NCBI RefSeq assembly: GCF_009805705.1
Contig: NZ_VSMB01000016.1
Span: 1 to 64,000 of the forward strand
Direction of reading: 5' to 3'
Source of the DNA: Ruania rhizosphaerae
GTDB lineage: Bacteria > Actinomycetota > Actinomycetes > Actinomycetales > Beutenbergiaceae
DNA: 64,000 nt
Positions 46,455-63,968 of the stretch are shown piece after piece. Each line of letters begins with the position of its first letter. The stretch's first letter is position 1. Position numbers and translations under genes: made by a program. The notes under the pieces are model-generated. The model was not told where the DNA came from, did not search any database, and saw only the letters and a program-made list of their open reading frames with translations.

Positions 46455-46517
46455 GCCGCGAACGCTGAGTTGCTCGGCGTCCGGTGCTCAGAAGCCGAAC
46501 AACTCAGCGTTCGCGGC
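46455..46517. repeat. Dispersed palindromic element, copy B
   Basis: 24-bp arms (46455-46478 and 46494-46517) pair with one mismatch around a 15-nt loop. It is related to the element at 32952-33011. It lies 114 bp after rplA and 26 bp before the rplJ promoter, and can act as the rplKA terminator. Confidence 0.8.
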
Positions 46518-46543
46518 CGTGGTGCAGGTCACGGTCGTCGGAT

Positions 46544-46572
46544 TTGGCGGATGACGCGAGTCTGGCTATGCT
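46544..46572 (+). promoter_or_regulatory. Promoter of rplJL
   Basis: TTGGCG (46544-46549), a 17-nt spacer and TATGCT (46567-46572) make one of the best sigma-A promoters in the window. Transcription should start near 46579. Confidence 0.75.
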
Positions 46573-46578
46573 GGCCTT

Positions 46579-46768
46579 TGCCTCAGACCGCCGGTCGCCC
46601 GTCACCAGACGGGGGTAATTCCGCAGAAGCGGAGCCAGCGCAGGTGAACGTGTTCTGCAGACCGATCCGCGTCCCCGGGCGCGGTGTGAGTTCAGGCCCC
46701 GTGCATCCTGCGCGGGGCCTTCGTCATGTGCGGCGGACGACAGCGGACCATCACGGAAGGGAGGGCTC
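46579..46768 (+). promoter_or_regulatory. L10 (rplJ) leader RNA
   Basis: A leader of about 190 nt before rplJ. It contains a region like the L10-L12 binding site (around 46623-46661) and a late hairpin (GGCCCCG 46695-46701 with CGGGGCC 46713-46719) followed by TTCGTC. In many bacteria L10-L12 bind such a leader and repress rplJL; the late hairpin could work as an attenuator. Confidence 0.6.
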
Positions 46769-47296
46769 ATGGCACGGCCTGACAAGGCGGCAGCGGTCGC
46801 CGAGCTGACGGAGAAGTTCCGCCAGTCCTCGGCGGCAGTGCTCACCGAGTACCGCGGGCTCACCGTCGCTCAGCTCCAGGAGCTGCGGACGACGCTCGGC
46901 ACGACCACCAGCTATGCCGTGGTGAAGAACACGCTCACCAACATCGCCGCCAAGGAGGCCGGCGTCGACGCGTTCGACGGCCAGTTCTCCGGACCCACGG
47001 CCATCGCCTTCGTCGAGGGTGATCCGGTCGAGGCGGCGAAGGGGTTGCGTGGCTTCGCCAAGGCGAATCCGAACCTCGTCGTCAAGGGTGGTGTGCTCGA
47101 CGGGCGCGCACTCAGCGCCGATGACATCACCAAGCTCGCGGACCTCGAGTCCCGCGAGGTGCTCCTGGCCAAGGCCGCGGGTGCGATGAAGGCCAAGCTG
47201 CACCAGGCGGCCTACCTCTTCAACGCCCCTGCCTCCAAGGCGGTTCGCACCATCGAAGCCCTGCGTGAGAAGCAGGCGAACGAGGCCGCTGCCTGA
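46769..47296 (+). CDS. rplJ: 50S ribosomal protein L10
   Basis: A 175-residue protein with the N-terminal rRNA-binding domain ([16 protein letters not shown]) and a C-terminal helix that carries L7/L12 dimers. GGAAGGGAGG precedes the ATG. It follows a long leader with a likely L10 binding site, and rplL follows after 82 bp. Confidence 0.97.
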   Translation: MARPDKAAAVAELTEKFRQSSAAVLTEYRGLTVAQLQELRTTLGTTTSYAVVKNTLTNIAAKEAGVDAFDGQFSGPTAIAFVEGDPVEAAKGLRGFAKANPNLVVKGGVLDGRALSADDITKLADLESREVLLAKAAGAMKAKLHQAAYLFNAPASKAVRTIEALREKQANEAAA

Positions 47297-47378
47297 CCGG
47301 TAGCACCTCGTCTCACCACCCACCCCAGCTGCTTCTCGCGTCTCGCGCAAGCAGGCACAACAGGAAGGAACGCCGATC

Positions 47379-47771
47379 ATGGCGAAGCTCAGCACCGACG
47401 AGCTCATTGACGCTTTCAAGGAACTGACCCTCATCGAGCTCTCCGAGTTCGTGAAGCAGTTCGAGGAGACCTTCGAGGTCACCGCTGCGGCTCCGGCCGC
47501 CGTCGCCGTTGCCGGTGGCGCCCCCGCCGGCGGTGGCGAGGCCGCCGCCGAGGAGGAGCAGACCGAGTTCGACGTCATCCTCGAGAGCGTCGGCGACAAG
47601 AAGATCCAGGTCATCAAGGAGGTGCGTGGTCTCACCAGCCTTGGGCTGAAGGAGGCCAAGGACCTCGTCGACGGCGCCCCGAAGCCGGTGCTCGAGGGTG
47701 TCGACAAGGAGGCCGCGGACAAGGCCAAGGAGGCCCTCAAGGGCGCCGGCGCCACCGTCACCCTCAAGTGA
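47379..47771 (+). CDS. rplL: 50S ribosomal protein L7/L12
   Basis: A 130-residue stalk protein: an N-terminal dimer domain ([21 protein letters not shown]), an Ala/Gly/Pro hinge, and the C-terminal factor-binding domain ([22 protein letters not shown]). It recruits translation factors such as EF-Tu and EF-G. ACAGGAAGGAA precedes the ATG. A strong terminator ends the rplJL unit. Confidence 0.97.
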   Translation: MAKLSTDELIDAFKELTLIELSEFVKQFEETFEVTAAAPAAVAVAGGAPAGGGEAAAEEEQTEFDVILESVGDKKIQVIKEVRGLTSLGLKEAKDLVDGAPKPVLEGVDKEAADKAKEALKGAGATVTLK

Positions 47772-47834
47772 TCCGGGCGGGCGGCCGGCTCTAGCCGGAG
47801 CGCTCGCCGGAGAACGCGGCTGACCAGCCACAGG

Positions 47835-47873
47835 CGAGGAGGCCCGCACCGCTCGTCGGTGCGGGCCTCCTCG
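47835..47873 (+). terminator. Terminator after rplL
   Basis: A perfect 17-bp stem (47835-47851 with 47857-47873) and a 5-nt loop CTCGT. It separates rplJL from rpoBC. Confidence 0.85.
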
Positions 47874-47920
47874 TCGTCTGGGCTCGAACGAGTCGAGGCT
47901 CGTCGGTCGCGGATCACCAA

Positions 47921-47949
47921 CAGATCGCGCACACATCATGCGCGATCTG
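47921..47949. terminator. Second hairpin before the rpoB promoter
   Basis: Perfect 10-bp arms CAGATCGCGC (47921-47930) and GCGCGATCTG (47940-47949). It may back up the rplL terminator or be a binding site just upstream of the rpoB promoter. The spacer 47772-48163 holds only these elements, the promoter and the rpoB leader. Confidence 0.55.
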
Positions 47950-47978
47950 CCTCGGGGCTCAGCCCCATCGATCGATAC

Positions 47979-48007
47979 TGGACAGCGACCCGTTCTGCGG
48001 GTATGCT
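47979..48007 (+). promoter_or_regulatory. Promoter of rpoBC
   Basis: TGGACA (47979-47984), a 17-nt spacer and TATGCT (48002-48007), close to consensus. The leader to rpoB is about 150 nt. Confidence 0.75.
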
Positions 48008-48163
48008 GTCGCTTTGCGCTGTCGTCTGCCCCAGCCTACCTCTTGCAGCACCTCTGCTTTGCCGTGCCGGACTACCGGCGAGGCAACGAACGAGGGGTTT
48101 GAAAGCGGTGTGCGCGGGCGGGCGTGAGCGTGTGTGCACACAATTCGTAGGGAAGGACCCCTC

Positions 48164-51682
<3,519 letters not shown>

Positions 51683-51778
51683 GCGCCGCGTCCGGTGCGT
51701 GAGGGCATGCCCGGCGCACCGGACGCGACCTCGACCTGATTGGTTCCACACGGTGATCCACCGAAGGAAGTAGGAAAA

Positions 51779-55669
<3,891 letters not shown>

Positions 55670-55700
55670 AGGCAGCCACACTGAGCGATCAGTTCTGATC

Positions 55701-55734
55701 GGCGGCCCGGTACCCGATAGGGTGCCGGGCCGCC
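55701..55734 (+). terminator. Terminator after rpoC
   Basis: A 15-bp stem (55701-55715 with 55720-55734, one G-U pair) and a 4-nt GATA loop, 31 nt after the rpoC stop. No T-run. Confidence 0.85.
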
Positions 55735-56050
55735 GTCGTGCCCCGGTGAGGTCTTGCTCCGGCACTGCGTGCTGTGTGCGGTCGCCTCAGCCCCCGGGGT
55801 GTGCAGCCGGAGCACCACGTCCTCGGTATCGGGGGCGCCGGTCGTCAGATCGCGCACCTGTACCCGTGCCGAGGCCCTCCAGGCCTGGAGGTCAGGCGTG
55901 CCGGTGCGACCTCGGGTGTCGCCCACGCAATCGAACAGTGAGGAGCCCGGGGCCCGCCGTTTGGACGACTCCCGGGGTGCCGTCAGCGGTCGCCGATGGC
56001 ATTTCGGTAGCCACCAGTAGTGTTCCGTACCACATCACACCCCTGAGGCT
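55735..56050. other. Spacer without a supportable gene
   Basis: This 316-bp part of the 687-bp rpoC-rpsL spacer has open frames on both strands, but none has a plausible start signal or a protein I recognise. It contains a perfect 16-bp palindrome (55876-55891). Its role is unknown. Confidence 0.5.
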
Positions 56051-56080
56051 TTGACGCTGTTGCCGGGCTCGGAGTAGTCT
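56051..56080 (+). promoter_or_regulatory. Promoter of the rpsL operon
   Basis: TTGACG (56051-56056), an 18-nt spacer and TAGTCT (56075-56080). Transcription should start near 56087, giving a leader of about 270 nt before rpsL. Confidence 0.7.
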
Positions 56081-56244
56081 GGTCGGCAGTGCCCGCTCTG
56101 GCGGGCCCTCGCGTGCGCGCTCTGGCGGACCCGCAGAACCCGAGAGGGTGCTGCCGGACGTCGGGAGTGCGGTGGACCACCTTCCGTGGGCGCGAGCACG
56201 ATCCTCAGCGTTATGCACCGGGTCGTGCTGTGAACCGGAAGGGA

Positions 56245-56268
56245 GCGACACGCCCGAGCGCGGGGGTC
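56245..56268 (+). promoter_or_regulatory. 24-nt leader element shared with rpsJ, copy 1
   Basis: The 24 nt from 56245 are identical to 61047-61070 in the rpsJ leader. The core GACACGCCCGAGCGCGGG can fold as CCCG-AGCG-CGGG. It lies 88 nt before the rpsL start. It may bind a ribosomal protein or serve as a common RNA control site. Confidence 0.75.
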
Positions 56269-56356
56269 CTCCCGGGGTGGTTCATCCGGCCCCGGCCGGC
56301 CAGGATCGCACCGGCGATCACCAGAGCAGTCAGCAAACGTTCGAGACGGAGATGTA

Positions 56357-56731
56357 GTGCCCACCATTCAGCAGCTGGTCCGCAAGGGCCGCAGCGCAAA
56401 GGCTGGCAAGAACGCCACGCCGGCGCTCAAGGGAAGCCCGCAGCGTCGTGGTGTGTGCACCCGCGTGTACACCACCACCCCGAAGAAGCCGAACTCGGCG
56501 CTGCGCAAGGTGGCGCGTGTGAAGCTCTCCAGCGGGATCGAGGTCACCGCCTACATCCCGGGCGTGGGCCACAACCTGCAGGAGCACTCCATCGTGCTGG
56601 TTCGCGGCGGTCGTGTGAAGGACCTGCCCGGCGTCCGGTACAAGATCGTCCGCGGCGCCCTCGACACCCAGGGTGTGCGTGGTCGTCAGCAGGCCCGGAG
56701 CCGTTACGGCGCGAAGAAGGAGAAGAAGTAA
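56357..56731 (+). CDS. rpsL: 30S ribosomal protein S12
   Basis: A 124-residue decoding-site protein. The streptomycin-sensitive lysines are both present, in [13 protein letters not shown] and [16 protein letters not shown] start follows ACGGAGATGTA. It is first in the rpsL-rpsG-fusA-tuf operon, and its stop shares one base with the rpsG start (TAATG). Confidence 0.97.
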   Translation: MPTIQQLVRKGRSAKAGKNATPALKGSPQRRGVCTRVYTTTPKKPNSALRKVARVKLSSGIEVTAYIPGVGHNLQEHSIVLVRGGRVKDLPGVRYKIVRGALDTQGVRGRQQARSRYGAKKEKK

Positions 56732-57201
56732 TGCCTCGTAAGGGCCCGGCCCCGAAGCGGCCGCTCGTCGTCGACCCGGTCTACGGGTCGTCCACCGTGA
56801 CCCAGCTCGTCAACCGCGTGCTCCTGGACGGCAAGAAGTCCACTGCGGAGCGCATCGTCTACGGTGCGCTCGAGGGCGTGCGCGAGAAGACGCAGACCGA
56901 GCCCACCGTGGTGCTCAAGCGCGCGCTGGACAACATTCGTCCCACCCTCGAGGTGCGGTCTCGCCGCGTGGGTGGTGCCACGTACCAGGTTCCGGTCGAG
57001 GTGCGTACCTCCCGGCAGACGACTCTCGCGCTGCGCTGGCTCGTCGACTACGCACGCGGCCGCCGCGAGAAGACGATGACCGAGCGCCTCATGAACGAGA
57101 TCCTGGACGCGTCCAACGGTCTCGGCGCCGCTGTGAAGCGTCGTGAGGACACGCACAAGATGGCCGAGTCCAACAAGGCGTTCGCGCACTACCGCTGGTG
57201 A
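56731..57201 (+). CDS. rpsG: 30S ribosomal protein S7
   Basis: A 156-residue protein that nucleates assembly of the 30S head. The N-terminal [20 protein letters not shown] and the C-terminal [15 protein letters not shown] are typical. The ATG overlaps the rpsL stop by one base, so the two are translationally coupled. Confidence 0.97.
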   Translation: MPRKGPAPKRPLVVDPVYGSSTVTQLVNRVLLDGKKSTAERIVYGALEGVREKTQTEPTVVLKRALDNIRPTLEVRSRRVGGATYQVPVEVRTSRQTTLALRWLVDYARGRREKTMTERLMNEILDASNGLGAAVKRREDTHKMAESNKAFAHYRW

Positions 57202-57283
57202 GTCTCGCGGCGTACGGCACGGGTCGTACGCCGCCTGAGACTGACCTACTGACCACGCTCGCACCGACGAGAAGAGAGCAACT

Positions 57284-59398
57284 GTGGCACAGGACGTGCT
57301 GACCGACCTGAAGAAGGTCCGCAACATCGGCATCATGGCGCACATCGATGCCGGCAAGACCACCACCACCGAGCGGATCCTGTTCTACACCGGGGTCAAC
57401 TACAAGATCGGTGAGACCCACGACGGGGCGTCGACGACCGACTGGATGGACCAGGAGAAGGAACGCGGCATCACGATCACCTCGGCCGCGGTGACCTGCT
57501 TCTGGAACGACAACCAGATCAACATCATCGACACCCCCGGCCACGTGGACTTCACGGTCGAGGTGGAGCGCTCGCTGCGCGTCCTCGACGGTGCCGTCGC
57601 CGTGTTCGACGGCAAGGAGGGTGTCGAGCCCCAGTCGGAGACGGTGTGGCGTCAGGCGGACAAGTACGACGTCCCCCGCATCTGCTTCGTCAACAAGATG
57701 GACAAGCTCGGCGCCGACTTCTACTACACGGTCGACACCATCGTGAGCCGCCTCGGCGCGACCCCGCTGGTGATGCAGCTGCCGATCGGCTCCGAGAGTG
57801 ACTTCGTCGGAGTCGTGGACCTCATCTTGATGAAGGCGCTGGTCTGGCCAGGTGACGCCAAGGGTGACGTGACCATGGGCGCCGCCTATGAGACCCAGGA
57901 GATCCCCGAGGACCTTCAGGAGAAGGCGGAGGAGTACCGCACCAAGCTCATCGAGCAGGTCGCGGAGTCCTCCGAGGCGCTGACGGAGAAGTACCTCGAG
58001 GGTGAGGAGATCACCAACGACGAGCTCATCGCCGGCATCCGGGAGATGACCATCACCTCCCAGGCCTACCCGGTCTTCTGCGGCTCCGCGTTCAAGAACC
58101 GTGGCGTGCAGCCGATGCTGGACGCGGTCATCTCCTACCTGCCTTCGCCGATCGACGTGCCCCCGATGATCGGGCACGCCCCGAACGACGAGGAGACCGA
58201 GCTGATCCGCAAGCCGTCCGAGGACGAGCCGTTCTCGGCGCTCGCCTTCAAGGTGGCGGCTCACCCGTTCTTCGGGCAGCTGACCTTCATCCGCGTCTAC
58301 TCCGGGACGTGCACCCCCGGTACGCAGGTCCTCAACTCCACGAAGGGGAAGAAGGAGCGCGTCGGGAAGCTGTTCCAGATGCACGCCAACAAGGAGAACC
58401 CGGTCGAGGAACTCCACGCCGGGCACATCTATGCGGTGATCGGCCTCAAGGACACCACGACCGGTGACACGCTCACCGCGCAGGACGCGCCTGTGATCCT
58501 GGAGTCGATGTCCTTCCCGGAGCCGGTGATCTTCGTGGCGATCGAGCCGAAGACCAAGGGTGACCAGGACAAGCTCTCCACAGCGATCCAGAAGCTCTCC
58601 GCCGAGGACCCGACCTTCACGGTCAACCTCAACGAGGAGACGGGCCAGACCGAGATCGGCGGGATGGGCGAGTTGCACCTCGACATCCTCGTCGACCGGA
58701 TGAAGCGCGAGTTCAAGGTCGAGGCGAACGTCGGCAAGCCGCAGGTCGCCTACCGCGAGACGATCCGTCGCAGCGTCGAGAAGTTCGACTACACCCACAA
58801 GAAGCAGACCGGTGGGTCCGGACAGTTCGCCAAGGTGCAGATCACGTTCGAGCCGCTCGACTCCGCCGAAGGCGAGATGTACGAGTTCGAGAACAAGGTC
58901 ACTGGTGGGCGGATCCCGCGCGAGTACATCCCCAGCGTCGATCACGGCGTGCAGGATGCGATGGGAACCGGTATTCTCGCCGGCTACCCGGTGGTGGGCG
59001 TCAAGGCGATCCTGCTCGACGGCGCCTACCACGACGTCGACTCTTCGGAAATGGCATTCAAGATCGCTGGTTCGATGGCATTCAAGGAAGGCGTCAAGCG
59101 CGCTGACCCGGTGCTGCTTGAGCCGGTGATGGACGTCGAGGTGCGTACGCCCGAGGAGTACATGGGCGACGTGATCGGCGACATCAACTCCCGGCGTGGA
59201 CATATTCAGTCGATGGAGGACGCCAGTGGCGTTAAGGTGGTTCGCGCCTTGGTGCCGTTGTCCGAGATGTTCGGATACATCGGCGACCTGCGGTCTCGGA
59301 CCCAGGGTCGTGCGGTGTACTCGATGCAATTCAGCAACTACGCCGAAGTTCCTCGGAACGTCTCCGAGGAGATCATCAAGAAGACCCGGGGCGAGTAA
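57284..59398 (+). CDS. fusA: Elongation factor G
   Basis: A 704-residue translocation GTPase. G1 is [12 protein letters not shown], the switch region carries [10 protein letters not shown]3 is DTPGHVDF and G4 is NKMDKLGAD; domains II-V follow in normal order. GTG start with AAGAGAG upstream. The tuf start is 108 bp downstream. Confidence 0.97.
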   Translation: MAQDVLTDLKKVRNIGIMAHIDAGKTTTTERILFYTGVNYKIGETHDGASTTDWMDQEKERGITITSAAVTCFWNDNQINIIDTPGHVDFTVEVERSLRVLDGAVAVFDGKEGVEPQSETVWRQADKYDVPRICFVNKMDKLGADFYYTVDTIVSRLGATPLVMQLPIGSESDFVGVVDLILMKALVWPGDAKGDVTMGAAYETQEIPEDLQEKAEEYRTKLIEQVAESSEALTEKYLEGEEITNDELIAGIREMTITSQAYPVFCGSAFKNRGVQPMLDAVISYLPSPIDVPPMIGHAPNDEETELIRKPSEDEPFSALAFKVAAHPFFGQLTFIRVYSGTCTPGTQVLNSTKGKKERVGKLFQMHANKENPVEELHAGHIYAVIGLKDTTTGDTLTAQDAPVILESMSFPEPVIFVAIEPKTKGDQDKLSTAIQKLSAEDPTFTVNLNEETGQTEIGGMGELHLDILVDRMKREFKVEANVGKPQVAYRETIRRSVEKFDYTHKKQTGGSGQFAKVQITFEPLDSAEGEMYEFENKVTGGRIPREYIPSVDHGVQDAMGTGILAGYPVVGVKAILLDGAYHDVDSSEMAFKIAGSMAFKEGVKRADPVLLEPVMDVEVRTPEEYMGDVIGDINSRRGHIQSMEDASGVKVVRALVPLSEMFGYIGDLRSRTQGRAVYSMQFSNYAEVPRNVSEEIIKKTRGE

Positions 59399-59506
59399 GT
59401 CCCACAGGTCGACCCGCAACACCCATCACAACCCGACCCGTAGGACGCACCAGCTCTGGGAACCCCCACGCTGCGTACAACTACCCGAGTTCCAGGAGGA
59501 ACACCA

Positions 59507-60697
59507 GTGGCGAAGGCCAAGTTCGAGCGGACCAAGCCGCACGTCAACATCGGCACGATCGGTCACGTCGACCACGGAAAGACGACGCTGACCGCGGCCA
59601 TTTCGAAGGTGCTGGCAGACAAGTACCCGGATCTCAACACGGCGGCGGCGTTCGACATGATCGACAACGCGCCGGAAGAGAAGCAGCGCGGTATCACGAT
59701 CAACGTCTCCCACCAGGAGTACCAGACGGAGAAGCGCCACTACGCGCACGTCGACGCTCCGGGACACGCTGACTACATCAAGAACATGATCACCGGTGCG
59801 GCGCAGATGGATGGCGCGATCCTCGTGGTCGCCGCCACTGACGGCCCGATGGCCCAGACCCGCGAGCACGTGCTGCTCGCTCGCCAGGTCGGCGTGCCGT
59901 ACCTGCTCGTGGCGCTCAACAAGTCCGACATGGTCGACGACGAGGAGATCCTCGAGCTCGTCGAGATGGAGGTGCGAGAGCTCCTCTCCAGCCAGGAGTT
60001 CCCGGGCGATGACCTGCCGGTTGTCCGCGTTTCCGCGCTGAAGGCGCTCGAGGGTGACCCGGAGTGGGTCAAGGCCATCGAGGAGCTGATGGAGGCCGTC
60101 GACGAGAACGTGCCGGACCCGGTGCGTGACATCGAGAAGCCGTTCCTGATGCCGATCGAGGACGTCTTCACGATCACCGGCCGTGGCACCGTGGTCACCG
60201 GTCGTGTCGAGCGTGGTCAGCTGAAGGTCAACGACGAGGTCGAGATCGTCGGTATCCGCGAGTCGCAGAAGACGACCGTGACCGGTATCGAGATGTTCCG
60301 CAAGCTGCTCGACACCGCGGACGCGGGTGAGAACGTCGGTCTGCTGCTGCGCGGTACCAAGCGCGAGGATGTCGAGCGTGGCCAGGTCGTCGTGAAGCCG
60401 GGTTCGATCACCCCGCACACCAACTTCGAGGCCCAGGTCTACATCCTGGCCAAGGACGAGGGCGGTCGTCACAACCCGTTCTACTCGAACTACCGTCCGC
60501 AGTTCTACTTCCGCACCACCGACGTCACCGGCGTCATCGAGCTGCCCGAGGGCACCGAGATGGTCATGCCGGGTGACAACACCGAGATGACGGTCGAGCT
60601 GATCCAGCCGATCGCCATGGAGGAGGGCCTCGGCTTCGCCGTCCGCGAGGGTGGACGTACCGTCGGCTCCGGTCGTGTGACGAAGATCCTCAAGTGA
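59507..60697 (+). CDS. tuf: Elongation factor Tu
   Basis: A 396-residue GTPase that delivers aminoacyl-tRNA. G1 is [11 protein letters not shown]3 is DAPGHADY and G4 is NKSD; domains II and III are complete. GTG start with CAGGAGGA upstream. A canonical-looking terminator ends the operon 29 nt later. Confidence 0.98.
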   Translation: MAKAKFERTKPHVNIGTIGHVDHGKTTLTAAISKVLADKYPDLNTAAAFDMIDNAPEEKQRGITINVSHQEYQTEKRHYAHVDAPGHADYIKNMITGAAQMDGAILVVAATDGPMAQTREHVLLARQVGVPYLLVALNKSDMVDDEEILELVEMEVRELLSSQEFPGDDLPVVRVSALKALEGDPEWVKAIEELMEAVDENVPDPVRDIEKPFLMPIEDVFTITGRGTVVTGRVERGQLKVNDEVEIVGIRESQKTTVTGIEMFRKLLDTADAGENVGLLLRGTKREDVERGQVVVKPGSITPHTNFEAQVYILAKDEGGRHNPFYSNYRPQFYFRTTDVTGVIELPEGTEMVMPGDNTEMTVELIQPIAMEEGLGFAVREGGRTVGSGRVTKILK

Positions 60698-60725
60698 TCA
60701 TCCGCCGGGAGTGATCCCGGCAGCG

Positions 60726-60758
60726 GGAAGGCCCGTCGGCACGGCCGGCGGGCCTTCC
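60726..60758 (+). terminator. Terminator after tuf
   Basis: A 14-bp stem (60726-60739 with 60745-60758, one G-U pair), a 5-nt loop, and TTT directly after the stem. Confidence 0.88.
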
Positions 60759-60815
60759 TTTGCCACCGGATCAGTAGGATCAGTGCTGGTGTGGCTCAGG
60801 CCACCAGCCCGCAAC

Positions 60816-60845
60816 TTGGGTAATCAGCATCCGGTGTGGCAGACT
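60816..60845 (+). promoter_or_regulatory. Promoter of the S10 operon
   Basis: TTGGGT (60816-60821), an 18-nt spacer and CAGACT (60840-60845). This gives a leader of about 258 nt. The spacer 60698-61109 holds only the tuf terminator, this promoter and the leader. Confidence 0.5.
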
Positions 60846-61046
60846 AGTCAGGTTGCCTCGTGCAGAGGTGTGGACGCATGTGTGTCGGCTACGGCCGGTC
60901 TCGCGCGGTCCCTGGTTCGCACGGATGAGCAACCATCCTGTTCGGTTCGCTCCCGACTGGCCCTTGTGGCGAGGCGGAGAACCACACAAGTCATCTTCCG
61001 ACCGGCGCCCGACAAGGGTGCTCGCGGGAGGGATGTGTCGGAGTTT

Positions 61047-61070
61047 GCGACACGCCCGAGCGCGGGGGTC
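61047..61070 (+). promoter_or_regulatory. 24-nt leader element shared with rpsL, copy 2
   Basis: Identical over 24 nt to 56245-56268. Here its CGACAC (61048-61053) can also pair with an upstream GTGTCG (61035-61040). It lies 39 nt before the rpsJ start. Confidence 0.75.
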
Positions 61071-61109
61071 GGTCAGTTGCGGTACGAAGAGAGAGAGTCA
61101 GACGACGCC

Positions 61110-61418
61110 ATGGCGGGACAGAAGATCCGCATCCGGCTCAAGTCCTACGACCACGAGGTCATCGACAACTCGGCGCGCAAGATCGTCGACACGGTGACTC
61201 GCGCTGGTGCAACGGTCGTGGGCCCGGTGCCGCTGCCAACCGAGAAGAACGTGTTCTGCGTCATCCGTTCTCCGCACAAGTACAAGGACAGCCGTGAGCA
61301 TTTCGAAATGCGGACGCACAAGCGGCTGATCGACATTGTGGACCCGACGCCGAAGGCAGTCGATTCGCTCATGCGGCTCGATCTCCCGGCGGACGTCAAC
61401 ATCGAGATCAAGCTCTGA
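61110..61418 (+). CDS. rpsJ: 30S ribosomal protein S10 (NusE)
   Basis: A 102-residue protein starting [19 protein letters not shown], full length for the family. It is part of the 30S head and, as NusE, pairs with NusG and NusB in antitermination. The ATG is preceded only by a purine-rich GAGAGAGAG. It is first in the S10 operon; rplC follows after 11 bp. Confidence 0.97.
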   Translation: MAGQKIRIRLKSYDHEVIDNSARKIVDTVTRAGATVVGPVPLPTEKNVFCVIRSPHKYKDSREHFEMRTHKRLIDIVDPTPKAVDSLMRLDLPADVNIEIKL

Positions 61419-61429
61419 GGACTCCTGTC

Positions 61430-62095
61430 ATGACTTCACTTCCCCAGCAGTCCGAGCGGGTCGTCAAGGCCGTGCTTGGGACCAAGCTCGGCATGACCCA
61501 GGTGTGGGACGACGAAGGCCGGCTCGTGCCGGTCTCCGTGGTCCAGGTGGGCACCAACGTCGTGACCCAGATCCGCACGGTCGAGGCGGATGGCTATTCA
61601 GCCGTCCAGCTCGGGTTCGGGCAGATCGACCCGCGCAAGGTCACCCAGCCGCTCAAGGGCCACTTCTCCAAGGCAGGCGTGACGCCACGCCGTCACGTGG
61701 CCGAGATCCGGACCGCGGATGCCGGCGACTACGAGCTCGGTCAGGAACTGACCGCGGAGACCTTTGAGGCCGGCGTAAGCGTCGACGTCGTCGGAACCAC
61801 CAAGGGCAAGGGCACCGCCGGTGTGATGAAGCGGCATGGCTTCGCCGGCGTCGGCGCCTCCCACGGTGCGCACCGTAACCACCGCAAGCCCGGCTCGATC
61901 GGTGGCGCGGCAACGCCGTCACGCGTCTTCAAGGGCCTGCGTATGGCGGGCCGTATGGGCCATGCCCGACAGACCACCCAGAACCTGACCATCCACGCGG
62001 TCGATGCGGAGAAGGGCCTCTTGCTCGTCTCCGGTGCCGTTCCCGGCCCCAAGGGCGGCCTGGTCGTGGTTCGTACCGCCGCGAAGGGGGCCTGA
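61430..62095 (+). CDS. rplC: 50S ribosomal protein L3
   Basis: A 221-residue protein near the peptidyl transferase centre. [15 protein letters not shown] at the N terminus and [21 protein letters not shown] in the central extension are typical. rplD starts 4 bp after the stop. Confidence 0.97.
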   Translation: MTSLPQQSERVVKAVLGTKLGMTQVWDDEGRLVPVSVVQVGTNVVTQIRTVEADGYSAVQLGFGQIDPRKVTQPLKGHFSKAGVTPRRHVAEIRTADAGDYELGQELTAETFEAGVSVDVVGTTKGKGTAGVMKRHGFAGVGASHGAHRNHRKPGSIGGAATPSRVFKGLRMAGRMGHARQTTQNLTIHAVDAEKGLLLVSGAVPGPKGGLVVVRTAAKGA

Positions 62096-62099
62096 TCCC

Positions 62100-62780
62100 A
62101 TGAGCACTGTGGTTGAGAACGCTCAGAACGTATCCGTTGACGTGCTCGACGCCAGCGGCAAGAAGTCCGGCACAGTCGAGCTGCCCGCCGAGGTGTTCGG
62201 TGTGCAGACCAACGTCCCGTTGATTCACCAGGTCGTGATCGCCCAGTTGGCCGCTGCCCGTCAGGGCACCCACAAGGCGAAGACGCGTGGCGAGGTCCGC
62301 GGCGGTGGGAAGAAGCCCTACAAGCAGAAGGGCACCGGTCGTGCTCGACAGGGTTCGACTCGTGCACCGCAGTTCGCCGGCGGTGGAACCGTGCACGGCC
62401 CCGTGCCGCGTGACTACAGCCAGCGCACACCCAAGAAGATGAAGGCCGCCGCATTGCGGGGGGCTCTGTCTGACCGTGCCCGCGCCGGCCGCGTCCATGT
62501 CGTCGAATCGTTGGTGTCGGGTTCGAGCCCGTCCACAGCGACGGCGACCGCCGTGCTGGCGAAGGCGGCGCTGTCCCGTCACGTCCTCGTGGTACTCGAC
62601 CGTGAGGACGAGCTCGGGTGGCTGAGTCTGAGGAACGTGCCGACGGCTCACCTGATCCACCCGGATCAGCTCAACACGTATGACGTGCTGGTCAGTGACG
62701 ACGTGGTCTTTACGTCTGCTGCGTTCGAGGCGTTCCTGGCGCCCGCCGGCGCACGCGAGTCCGAGGAGGAGCAGAAGTGA
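62100..62780 (+). CDS. rplD: 50S ribosomal protein L4
   Basis: A 226-residue protein with the exit-tunnel loop region ([23 protein letters not shown]). In E. coli L4 represses the S10 operon. The ATG at 62100 is the first start after rplC; the frame remains open upstream but overlaps rplC. Its stop overlaps the rplW start (GTGA). Confidence 0.96.
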   Translation: MSTVVENAQNVSVDVLDASGKKSGTVELPAEVFGVQTNVPLIHQVVIAQLAAARQGTHKAKTRGEVRGGGKKPYKQKGTGRARQGSTRAPQFAGGGTVHGPVPRDYSQRTPKKMKAAALRGALSDRARAGRVHVVESLVSGSSPSTATATAVLAKAALSRHVLVVLDREDELGWLSLRNVPTAHLIHPDQLNTYDVLVSDDVVFTSAAFEAFLAPAGARESEEEQK

Positions 62781-63079
62781 CCGCACTCACGAAGGACCCG
62801 CGCGACATCGTGATCGCGCCCGTGGTCTCCGAGAAGAGCTATAACCTGCTCGACGAGGGCAAGTACACGTTCGTGGTGGACCCGCGCTCGAACAAGACCG
62901 AGATCAAGATCGCTATCGAGCAGATCTTCGCGGTCAAGGTCGAGTCGGTGAACACGATCAATCGCAAGGGGAAGACCCGCCGTACCCGGTTCGGGCTCGG
63001 CAAGCGCAAGGACACCAAGCGCGCCATCGTCACCCTGCGCGAGGGCACCATCGACATCTTCGGCGGGCAGGCCGGCTGA
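62777..63079 (+). CDS. rplW: 50S ribosomal protein L23
   Basis: A 100-residue protein at the tunnel exit, the docking site for trigger factor and [22 protein letters not shown] and [18 protein letters not shown] are typical. The GTG start overlaps the rplD stop by 4 nt, with GAGGAGCAGAA just upstream. Confidence 0.97.
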   Translation: MTALTKDPRDIVIAPVVSEKSYNLLDEGKYTFVVDPRSNKTEIKIAIEQIFAVKVESVNTINRKGKTRRTRFGLGKRKDTKRAIVTLREGTIDIFGGQAG

Positions 63080-63116
63080 GCCGGCCCCGCGTAGCACAGA
63101 TTGAGGATCGAATCTC

Positions 63117-63953
63117 ATGGGAATCCGTAAGCACAAGCCGACGACGCCGGGCCGCCGTGGTTCGTCCGTCGCCGACTTCGTCGAGGTCACCCGCACGACG
63201 CCGGAGAAGTCGCTGGTCCGCCCGCTCACCAAGAGCGGTGGGCGGAACAGCTCAGGCCGGATCACGGCACGGCACATCGGTGGCGGGCACAAGCGTGCCT
63301 ACCGGGTGATCGACTTCCGTCGCCACGACAAGGATGGTGTTCCGGCCAAGGTCGCTCACATCGAGTACGACCCGAACCGGACTGCGCGCATCGCGCTGCT
63401 TCACTACGCCGATGGCGAGAAGCGTTACATCCTGGCTCCGGTGAAGCTCAAGCAGGGCGATCGCATCGAGAACGGCCCGGGTGCGGACATCAAGCCTGGC
63501 AACAACCTGCCGATGCGCAACATCCCGGTCGGTACGGTGATCCACGCTGTCGAGCTCAAGCCCGGTGGCGGTGCAAAGATCGCCCGTTCGGCTGGTGCGT
63601 CGGTGCAGCTCGTCGCCAAGGACGGTCCCTACGCCCAGCTGCGGATGCCTTCGGGCGAGATTCGCAATGTGGATCTGCGCTGCCGCGCCTCCATCGGTGA
63701 GGTCGGCAACGCCGAGCAGTCCAACATCAACTGGGGTAAGGCCGGCCGGATGCGCTGGAAGGGCAAGCGCCCCCACGTGCGCGGTGTCGCGATGAACCCG
63801 GTCGACCACCCGCACGGTGGTGGTGAGGGTAAGACCTCTGGTGGCCGTCACCCGGTGAGCCCGTGGGGCCAGACCGAGGGTCGTACCCGCCGTCCGAACA
63901 AGCCGAGCGACAAGCTGATCGTGCGCCGCCGCCGCACCGGCAAGAAGCGCTGA
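63117..63953 (+). CDS. rplB: 50S ribosomal protein L2
   Basis: A 278-residue protein needed for subunit joining and peptide transfer. [18 protein letters not shown] and the C-terminal [14 protein letters not shown], with the key histidine, are present. The ATG is preceded by TGAGGATCGA. rpsS follows after 15 bp. Confidence 0.97.
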   Translation: MGIRKHKPTTPGRRGSSVADFVEVTRTTPEKSLVRPLTKSGGRNSSGRITARHIGGGHKRAYRVIDFRRHDKDGVPAKVAHIEYDPNRTARIALLHYADGEKRYILAPVKLKQGDRIENGPGADIKPGNNLPMRNIPVGTVIHAVELKPGGGAKIARSAGASVQLVAKDGPYAQLRMPSGEIRNVDLRCRASIGEVGNAEQSNINWGKAGRMRWKGKRPHVRGVAMNPVDHPHGGGEGKTSGGRHPVSPWGQTEGRTRRPNKPSDKLIVRRRRTGKKR

Positions 63954-63968
63954 TAGGGAGACGACGAG

